From: Siphonodentalium dalli
Taxonomy: Eukaryota > Mollusca > Scaphopoda > Gadilida > Siphonodentaliidae
Direction of reading: 5' to 3'
Assembly (NCBI GenBank): GCA_032622095.1
Contig: CP136063.1
Coordinates: 9,713,814 to 9,777,813 of the forward strand
DNA length: 64,000 bases
Position 1 is the stretch's first letter; each line of letters starts with the position of its first letter. The notes beneath the pieces are model-generated. The model ran no database searches. It saw only the letters and a program-made list of their open reading frames with translations, and was not told the DNA's origin. The translations under genes and the position numbers were made by a program. Of the stretch, positions 54,321-64,000 are shown one piece after another.

Positions 54321-57300
54321 ACTGGATTAAAACAGTCACTGGGCATATTTAAGTTTTGCAAATATTGTCATAATATCCCATGTTTCTGCTAAATTAAGGG
54401 GTCCCCATTGTTCTAATTGGATTAAAACAGTCAATGGGCATATATATTCTGCAAATATTGTCATAACATCCCATGTTTCTGCCAAATTAAGGTGTCCTCA
54501 TTGTTCTAATTAGACTAAAACAGTCACTGGGCATATAAGTTCTGCAAATATTGTCATAACATCCCATGTTTCTGCCAAATTAAGGGGTCCCCATTGTTCT
54601 AATTGCACTAATACAGTCACTGGGCATATAAATTCTGCAAATATTGTCATAACATCCCATGTTTCTGCCAAATTAAGGGGTCCCCATTCTTCTAATGGGA
54701 TTAAGACAGTCACTGTGCATATAAATTTTGCAAATATTGTCATAACACCCCATGTTTCTGCCAAATTAAGGGGTCCCCATTGATCTAATTGGAATAAAAC
54801 AGTCACTGGGCATATCAATTCTGCAAATATTGTCATAACATCACATGTTTCTGCCAAATTAAGGGGTCTCCATTGCTCTAATTGGATTAAAAGTCACTGG
54901 GCATATAAATTTTTGCAAATTTTGTCATAATATCCCATGTTTCTGCTAAATTAAGGGGTCCCCATTGTTCTAATTGGAATTAAAACAGTCAAAGGGCATA
55001 TAAATTCTTCAAATATTGTCATAACATCTCATCTTTCTGCCAAATTAAGGTGTCCCCATTGATCTAATTGGACTAAAACAGTCACTGGGCATATACATTC
55101 TGCAAATATCGTCATAACATCACATGTTTCTGCCAAATTAAGGGCTCTCCATTGTTCTAATTGGACCAAAACAGTCACTGGGCATATAAATTCTGCAAAT
55201 ATTGTCATAACATCCAATGTTTCTACCAAATTAAGGTGTCCTCATTGTTCTAATTAGACTAAAACAGTCACTGGGCATATAAATTCTTCAAATATTGTCA
55301 TAACATCCCATGTTTCTGCCAAATTAAGGGGTTTCCATTGTTCTAATTGGACTAAAACAGTCACTGGGCATATAAATTCTGCAAATATTGTCATAACATC
55401 CCATGTTTCTGCCAAATTAATGGGTCTCCATTGGACTAAAACAGTCACTGTGCATATCAATTCTGCAAATATTGTCATAACACTGATAACACCCCATGTT
55501 TCTGCCAAATTAAGGGGTCCCCATTGATCTAATTGGAATAAAACTGTTACTGGGCATATCAATTCTGCAAATATTGTCATAACATCACATGTTTCTGCCA
55601 TATTAAGGGGTCTCCATTGTTCTAAATGGATTAAAACAGTCACTGCATGGGCATATACATTTTTGCAAATATTGTCATAATATCCCATGTTTCTGCTAAA
55701 TTAAGGGGCCCCGTTGTTCTAATTGGATTAAAACAGTCAATGGGCATATCAATTCTGCAAATATTGTCATAACACTGATAACACCCCATGTTTCTGCCAA
55801 ATTAAGGGGTCCCCATTGATCTAATTGGAATAAAACAGTCACTGGGCAGATCAATTCTTCAAATATTGTCATAACATCACATGTTTCTGCCAAATTAAGG
55901 GGTAGCCATTGTTCTAATTGGAATTAAAACAGTCAATGGGCATATAAATGCTTCAAATATTGTCATAACATCTCATCTTTCAGCCAAATTAAGGTGTCCC
56001 CATTGATCTAATTGGACTAAAACAGTCACTGGGCATATACATTCCGCAAATATCGTCATAACATCAAATGTTTCTGCCAAATTAAGGGCTCTTATTGTTC
56101 TAATTGGACTAAAACAGTCACTGGGCATATAAATTCTGCAAATATTGTCATAACATCCAATGTTTCTACCAAATTAAGGTGTCCTCATTGTTCTAATTAT
56201 ACTAAAACAGTCACTGGGCATATCAATTTTGCAAATATTGTCATAACACCCCATGTTTCTGCCAAATTAAGGGGTCAACATTGTTCTAATTGGACTAAAA
56301 CAGTCACTGGGCATATCAATTCTGCAAATATTGTCATAACATCCCATGTTTCTGCCAAATTAAGGGGTCTCCATTGTTCTAATTGGACTAAAACAGTCAC
56401 TGTGCATATCAATTCTGCAAATATTGTCATAACACTGATAACACCCCATGTTTCTGCCAAATTAAGGGGCCCCATTGATCTAATTGGAATAAAACAGTCA
56501 CTGGGCATATCAATTCTGCAAATATTGTCATAACATCACATGTATCTGCCAAATTAAGGGGTCTCCATTGTTCTAATTGGACTAAAACAGTCACTGGGCA
56601 TATCAATTCTGCAAATATTGTCATAACATCACATGTTTCTGCCAAATTAAGGGGTCTCCATTGTTCTAATTGGAATAAAACAGTCACTGGGCATATCAAT
56701 TCTGCAAATATTGTCATAACATCACATGTTTCTGCTAAAGTAAGGGGTCCCCATTGTTCTAATTGGATTAAAACAGTCACTTGACGTACATGTATAAATT
56801 CTGCAAATGTTGTCATAACATCCCATGTTTCTGCCAAATTAAGGTGTCCTCATTGTTCTAATTAGACTAAAACAGTCACTGGGCATATAAATTCTGCAAA
56901 TATTGTCATAACATCCCATATTTCTGCCAAATTAAGGGGTCACCACTGTTCTAATTGCACTAAAACAGTCACCGGGCATATAAATTCTGCAAATATTGTC
57001 ATAACATCCCATGTTTCTGCCAAATTAAGGTGTCCTCGTTGTACTAATTAGACTAAAACAGTCACTGGGCATATACATTCTGCAAATATTGTCATAACAT
57101 CCCATGTTTCTGCCAAATTAAGGGGTCCCCATTGTTCTAATTGGACTAAAACAGTCACTGGGCATATAACTTCTGCAAATATTGTCATAACATCCCATGT
57201 TTCTGCCAAATTAAGGGTCCCCATTGTTCTAATTGGACTAAAACAGTCACTGGGCATATAACTTCTGCAAATATTGTCATAACATCCCATGTTTCTGCCA

Positions 57301-60300
57301 TATTAAGGGGTCCCCATTCTTCTAATGGGATTAAGACACTCACTGTGCATATCAATTCTGCAAATATTGTCATAACACCCCATGTTTCTGCCAAATTAAG
57401 AGGTGCCCATTGATCTAATTGGAATAAAACAGTCACTGGGCATATCATTTCTGCAAATATTGTCATAACATCACATGTTTCTGCCAAATTAAGGGGTCTC
57501 CATTGCTCTAATTGGATTAAAACAGTCACTGGGCATATACATTTTTGCAAATATTGTCATAATATCCCATGTTTCTGCTAAATTAAGGTGTCCCCATTGA
57601 TCTAATTGGACTAAAACAGTCACTGGGCATATACATTCTGCAAATATCGTCATAACATCACATGTTTCTGCCAAATTAAGGGCTCTCCATTGTTCCAATT
57701 GGACTAAAACAGTCACTGGGCATATAAATTCTGCAAATATTGTCATAACATCCAATGTTTCTGCCAAATTAAGGTGTCCTCATTGTTCTAATTAGACTAA
57801 AACAGTCACTGGGCATATAAATTCTGCAAATATTGTCATAACATCCCATGTTTCTGCCAAATTAAGGGGTAACCATTGTTCTAATTGGACTAAAACAGTC
57901 ACTGGGCATATAAATTCTGCAAATATTGTCATAACATCCCATGTTTCTGCCAAATTAATGGTCCCCATTGTTCTAATGGGATTAAGACAGTCACTGTGCA
58001 TATCAATTCTGCAAATATTGTCATAACACCCCATGTTTCTGCAAAATTAAGGGGTGCCCATTGATCTAATTGGAATAAAACAGTCACTGGGCATATCAAT
58101 TCTGCAAATATTGTCATAACATCACATGTTTCTGCCAAATTAAGGGGTCTCCATTACTCTAATTGGATTAAAACAGTCACTGGGCATATACATTGTTGCA
58201 AATATTGTCATAATATCCCATGTTTCTGCTAAATTAAGGGGTCCCCATTGTTCTAATTGGATTAAAACATTCAATGGGCATAAACATTCTTCAAATATTG
58301 TCATAACATCTCATCTTTCTTCAAATTAAGGTGTCCCCATTGATCTAATTGGACTAAAACAGTCACTGGGCATATACGTTCTGCAAATATCGTCATAACA
58401 TCACATGTTTCTGCCAAATTAAGGGCTCTCCATTGTTCTAATTGGACCAAAACAGTCACTGGGCATATAAATTCTGCAAATATTGTCATAACATCCAATG
58501 TTTCTACCAAATTAAGGTGTCCTCATTGTTCTAATTAGACTAAAACAGTCACTGGGCATATAAATTCTTCAAATATTGTCATAACATCCCATGTTTCTGC
58601 CAAATTAAGGGGTTTCCATTGTTCTAATTGGACTAAAACAGTCACTGGGCATATAAATTCTGCAAATATTGTCATAACATCCCATGTTTCTGCCAAATTA
58701 ATGGGTCTCCATTGGACTAAAACAGTCACTGTGCATATCAATTCTGCAAATATTGTCATAACACTGATAACACCCCATGTTTCTGCCAAATTAAGGGGTC
58801 CCCATTGATCTAATTGGAATAAAACTGTTACTGGGCATATCAATTCTGCAAATATTGTCATAACATCACATGTTTCTGCCAAATTAAGGGGTCTCCATTG
58901 TTCTAAATGGATTAAAACAGTCACTGCATGGGCATATACATTTTTGCAAATATTGTCATAATATCCCATGTTTCTGCTAAATTAAGGGGCCCCCGTTGTT
59001 CTAATTGGATTAAAACAGTCAATGGGCATATCAATTCTGCAAATATTGTCATAACACTGATAACACCCCATGTTTCTGCCAAATTAAGGGGTCCCCATTG
59101 ATCTAATTGGAATAAAACAGTCACTGGGCAGATCAATTCTTCAAATATTGTCATAACATCACATGTTTCTGCCAAATTAAGGGGTAGCCATTGTTCTAAT
59201 TGGAATTAAAACAGTCAATGGGCATATAAATGCTTCAAATATTGTCATAACATCTCATCTTTCAGCCAAATTAAGGTGTCCCCATTGATCTAATTGGACT
59301 AAAACAGTCACTGGGCATATACATTCCGCAAATATCGTCATAACATCAAATGTTTCTGCCAAATTAAGGGCTCTTATTGTTCTAATTGGACTAAAACAGT
59401 CACTGGGCATATAAATTCTGCAAATATTGTCATAACATCCAATGTTTCTACCAAATTAAGGTGTCCTCATTGTTCTAATTATACTAAAACAGTCACTGGG
59501 CATATCAATTCTGCAAATATTGTCATAACACCCCATGTTTCTGCCAAATTAAGGGGTCAACATTGTTCTAATTGGACTAAAACAGTCACTGGGCATATCA
59601 ATTCTGCAAATATTGTCATAACATCCCATGTTTCTGCCAAATTAAGGGGTCTCCATTGTTCTAATTGGACTAAAACAGTCACTGTGCATATCAATTCTGC
59701 AAATATTGTCATAACACTGATAACACCCCATGTTTCTGCCAAATTAAGGGGCCCCATTGATCTAATTGGAATAAAACAGTCACTGGGCATATCAATTCTG
59801 CAAATATTGTCATAACATCACATGTATCTGCCAAATTAAGGGGTCTCCATTGTTCTAATTGGACTAAAACAGTCACTGGGCATATCAATTCTGCAAATAT
59901 TGTCATAACATCACATGTTTCTGCCAAATTAAGGGGTCTCCATTGTTCTAATTGGAATAAAACAGTCACTGGGCATATCAATTCTGCAAATATTGTCATA
60001 ACATCACATGTTTCTGCTAAAGTAAGGGGTCCCCATTGTTCTAATTGGATTAAAACAGTCACTTGACGTACATGTATAAATTCTGCAAATGTTGTCATAA
60101 CATCCCATGTTTCTGCCAAATTAAGGTGTCCTCATTGTTCTAATTAGACTAAAACAGTCACTGGGCATATAAATTCTGCAAATATTGTCATAACATCCCA
60201 TATTTCTGCCAAATTAAGGGGTCACCACTGTTCTAATTGCACTAAAACAGTCACCGGGCATATAAATTCTGCAAATATTGTCATAACATCCCATGTTTCT

Positions 60301-63300
60301 GCCAAATTAAGGTGTCCTCGTTGTACTAATTAGACTAAAACAGTCACTGGGCATATACATTCTGCAAATATTGTCATAACATCCCATGTTTCGGCCAAAT
60401 TAAGGGGTCCCCATTGTTCTAATTGGACTAAAACAGTCACTGGGCATATAACTTCTGCAAATATTGTCATAACATCCCATGTTTCTGCCAAATTAAGGGT
60501 CCCCATTGTTCTAATTGGACTAAAACAGTCACTGGGCATATAACTTCTGCAAATATTGTCATAACATCCCATGTTTCTGCCATATTAAGGGGTCCCCATT
60601 CTTCTAATGGGATTAAGACACTCACTGTGCATATCAATTCTGCAAATATTGTCATAACACCCCATGTTTCTGCCAAATTAAGGGGTGCCCATTGATCTAA
60701 TTGGAATAAAACAGTCACTGGGCATATCATTTCTGCAAATATTGTCATAACATCACATGTTTCTGCCAAATTAAGGGGTCTCCATTGCTCTAATTGGATT
60801 AAAACAGTCACTGGGCATATACATTTTTGCAAATATTGTCATAATATCCCATGTTTCTGCTAAATTAAGGTGTCCCCATTGATCTAATTGGACTAAAACA
60901 GTCACTGGGCATATACATTCTGCAAATATCGTCATAACATCACATGTTTCTGCCAAATTAAGGGCTCTCCATTGTTCCAATTGGACTAAAACAGTCACTG
61001 GGCATATAAATTCTGCAAATATTGTCATAACATCCAATGTTTCTGCCAAATTAAGGTGTCCTCATTGTTCTAATTAGACTAAAACAGTCACTGGGCATAT
61101 AAATTCTGCAAATATTGTCATAACATCCCATGTTTCTGCCAAATTAAGGGGTAACCATTGTTCTAATTGGACTAAAACAGTCACTGGGCATATAAATTCT
61201 GCAAATATTGTCATAACATTCCATGTTTCTGCCAAATTAATGGTCCCCATTGTTCTAATTGGACTAAAACAGTCACTGGGCATATAAATTCTGCAAATAT
61301 TGTCATAACATCCCATGTTTCTGGCAAATTAAGGGGTCCCCATTGTTCTAATGGGATTAAGACAGTCACTGTGCATATCAATTCTGCAAATATTGTCATA
61401 ACACCCCATGTTTCTGCCAAATTAAGGGGTGCCCATTGATCTAATTGGAATAAAACAGTCACTGGGCATATCAATTCTGCAAATATTGTCATAACATCAC
61501 ATGTTTCTGCCAAATTAAGGGGTCTCCATTACTCTAATTGGATTAAAACAGTCACTGGGCATATACATTGTTGCAAATATTGTCATAATATCCCATGTTT
61601 CTGCTAAATTAAGGGGTCCCCATTGTTCTAATTGGATTAAAACAGTCAATGGGCATAAACATTCTTCAAATATTGTCATAACATCTCATCTTTCTTCAAA
61701 TTAAGGTGTCCCCATTGATCTAATTGGACTAAAACAGTCACTGGGCATATACGTTCTGCAAATATCGTCATAACATCACATGTTTCTGCCAAATTAAGGG
61801 CTCTCCATTGTTCTAATTGGACTAAAACAGTCACTGGGCATATAAATTCTGCAAATATTGTCATAACATCCAATGTTTCTGCCAAATTAAGGTGTCCTCA
61901 TTGTTCTAATTAGACTAAAACAGTCACTGGTCATATAAATTCTTCAAATATTGTCATAACACTGATAACACCCCATGTTTCTGCCAAATTAAGGGGTGCC
62001 CATTGATCTAATTGGATTAAAACAGTCACTGGGCATATAAATTTTGCAAATATTGTCATAATATCCCATGTTTCTGCTAAATTAAGGGGTCCCCATTGTT
62101 CTAATTGGACTAAAACAGTCACTGGGCATATCAATTCTGCAAATATTGTCATAACATCCCATGTTTCTGCCAAATTAAGGAGTAACCATTGTTCTAATTG
62201 GACTAAAACAGTCACTGTGCATATCAATTCTGCAAATATTGTCATAACACTGATAACACCCCATGTTTCTGCCAAATTAAGGGGTGCCCATTGATCTAAT
62301 TGGATTAAAACAGTCACTGGGCATATAAATTTTTGCAAATATTGTCATAATATCCCATGTTTCTGCTAAATTAAGGAGTCCCCATTGTTCTAATTGGATT
62401 AAAACAGTCACTGGACGTACATGTATAAATTCTGCAAATGTTGTCATAACATCCCATGTTTCTGCCAAATTAAGGTGTCCTCATTGTTCTAATTAGACTA
62501 AAACAGTCACTGAAAAAAAATTCTGCAAATATTGTCATAACATCCCATATTTCTGACAAATTAAGGGGTCACCATTGTTCTAATTGCACTAAAACAGTCA
62601 CCGGGCATATAAATTCTGCAAATATTGTCATAACATCCCATGTTTCTGCCAAATTAAGGTGTCCCCGTTGTACTAATTAGACTAAAACAGTCACTGGGCA
62701 TATACGTTCTGAAAATATTGTCATAACATTCCATATTTCGGCCAAATTAAGGGGTCCCCATTGTTCTAATTGGACTAAAACAGTCACTGGGCATATAAAT
62801 TCTGCAAATATTGTCATAACATCAGATAACATCCCATGTTTCTGCCAAATTAATGGGTCCCCATTGTTCTAATTGGACTAAAACAGTCATTGGGCATATT
62901 ATTTCTGCAAATATTATCATAACATCACATGTTTCTGCTAAATTAAGGGGTCCCCATTGTTCTAATTTGATTAAAACAGTCACTGGGCATATAAATTCTG
63001 CAAATATTGTCATAGCATCCCATGTTTCTGCCAAATTAAGGTGTCCTCATTGTTCTAATTAGACTAAAACAGTCACTGGACATATAAGTTCTGCAAATAG
63101 TTATGAAAAGTTAAGGGGTCCCCATTCTTCTAATGGGATTAAGACAGTCACTGTGCATATCAATTCTGCAAATATTGTCATAACACCCCATGTTTCTGCC
63201 AAATTAAGGGGTCCCCATTGATCTAATTGGAATAAAACAGTCACTGGGCATATCAATCCTGCAAATATTGTCATAACATCACATGTTTCTGCCAAATTAA

Positions 63301-64000
63301 GGGGTCTCCATTGCTCTAATTGGATTAAAACAGTCACTGGGCATATAAATTTTTGCAAATATTGTCATAATATCCCATGTTTCTGCTAAATTAAGGGGTC
63401 CCCATCGTTCTAATTGGATTAAAACAGTCAATGGGCATATATATTCTTCAAATATTGTCATAACATCTCATCTTTCTGCCAAATTAAGGTGTCCCCATTG
63501 ATCTAATTGGACTAAAACAGTCACTGGGCATATACATTCTGCAAATATCGTCATAAAATCACATGTTTCTGCCAAATTAAGGGCTCTCCATTGTTCTAAT
63601 TGGACTAAAACAGTCAGCGGCATATAAATTCTGCTCAATATTGTCATAACTTCCAATGTTTCTGCGAAATTAAGGTGTCCTCATTGTACTAATTAGACTA
63701 AAAAAGTCACTGGGCATATAAATTCTGCAAATATTGTCATAACATCATATGTTTCTGCCTAATTAAGGGGTCTCCATTGTTCTAATTGGATTAAAACAGT
63801 TACTGGGCATATCAATTCTGCAAATATTGTCATAACATCCCATGTTTTTGCCAAATTAAGGACTCCCCTTTGTTCTAATTGGACTAAAACAGTCACTGGG
63901 CATATAAATTCTGCAAATATTGTCATAACATCACATGTTTCTGCCAAATTAAGGGGTCTCCATTGTTCTAATTGGATTAAAACAGTCACTCTCGGGGCAT
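54321..64000 (-). repeat. 93-bp satellite array, ~100 copies, continuing past the window
   Basis: The unit contains CAAATATTGTCATAACATC, CCATGTTTCTGCCAAATTAA, GGGGTCCCCATTGTTCTAAT and AAAACAGTCACTGGGCATAT. Length is 93 bp, with variants of +9 (extra CACTGATAA), -9, +1 and -2. The minus strand of the consensus is open and encodes a 31-residue repeat (MTIFAELICPVTVLVQLEQW...). Frames are broken every 60-144 codons by odd-length indels. No start, promoter or domain supports a gene. Strand is given as the one with the open consensus frame. Confidence 0.93.
55090..61925. repeat. Higher-order repeat, ~3.28-kb period, two copies
   Basis: Variant units recur in the same order 3,281-3,282 bp apart; examples are the array segments at 56,275/59,557, 57,048/60,330 and 57,489/60,771. 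The second copy carries one extra 93-bp unit near 61,250-61,340, so later segments are 3,375 bp apart (58,301/61,676). Resemblance in unit order also appears, more weakly, before 55,000 and at 63,100-63,650. Confidence 0.8.

Noticed and set aside
54321-64000. A large repetitive protein gene on the minus strand
   Set aside because: The frame is broken every 60-144 codons by odd-length indels in a satellite of ~100 units. There is no signal peptide, domain, splice pattern or start context.
54321-64000. CRISPR-like array of repeats and spacers
   Set aside because: There are no unique spacers; the whole 93-bp unit repeats. The DNA is eukaryotic and no cas gene is present.
1-64000. tRNA, rRNA or snRNA genes
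   Set aside because: No cloverleaf with box A/B spacing, rRNA core or snRNA signature was recognised. A covariance-model scan would be needed to exclude diverged ones.

Overview
The window is metazoan nuclear DNA from an AT-rich, repeat-laden genome. The repeat styles suggest a marine invertebrate: short-unit arrays, ACATGTACATGT palindromes, a CR1-type LINE with an SGNH hydrolase in ORF1, and hAT, Kolobok-like and Tc1-like MITEs. The species and phylum cannot be fixed by reading. No intact host gene is evident. Nearly everything that can be supported is mobile DNA or tandem repeat, often nested several layers deep. A few coding-like exon fragments (about 1.95-3.0 kb and 34.93 kb) are the only hints of host genes.

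Layout. 1-5.4 kb: intergenic DNA with a TTAA-flanked MITE and its inverted partner, a degenerate tandem repeat and a strong hairpin. 5,405-29,515: a 24.1-kb unit bounded by ~600-bp terminal inverted repeats and a perfect 8-bp direct repeat TTTTATAA. Its inside is filled by a CR1-type LINE (ORF1 with SGNH esterase; ORF2 with AP-endonuclease and reverse transcriptase; ATTCT tail) that has decayed by frameshifts and a stop. That LINE is split twice. A tandem LTR-internal-LTR-internal-LTR array of a Gag-protease LTR retrotransposon lies inside the SGNH domain (7,557-20,885, TSD TTAC). A 3.8-kb DNA transposon lies between endonuclease and RT (22,674-26,469, TSD ATGAT).

29.5-37.7 kb: a ~101/108-bp tandem array, a ~160-bp array, repeat remnants, a possible first exon, and an L2/CR1-like LINE 3' fragment abutting a hAT fragment. 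37,703-43,101: a second young LTR retrotransposon (99% identical LTRs, TSD TAAG) with no recognisable protein, i.e. LARD-like. 43.2-44.5 kb: a ~175-bp tandem array. 44.5-53.8 kb: a mosaic of hAT and Tc1-like non-autonomous elements, two with perfect 8-bp TSDs. 54.3 kb to the end: a 93-bp satellite with ~3.28-kb higher-order periodicity.

How the parts relate: the Gag-protease element lacks RT, RNase H and integrase, and the LARD-like element lacks everything, so both must borrow enzymes. The LINE and the zinc-finger-carrying DNA transposon are dead or non-autonomous here. The most notable structures are the TIR-bounded 24-kb unit enclosing an apparently full-length LINE, the pol-less tandem LTR element with a conserved 77-codon leader ORF, the CAC-ended nested transposon with iterated subterminal motifs, and the 31-codon satellite.
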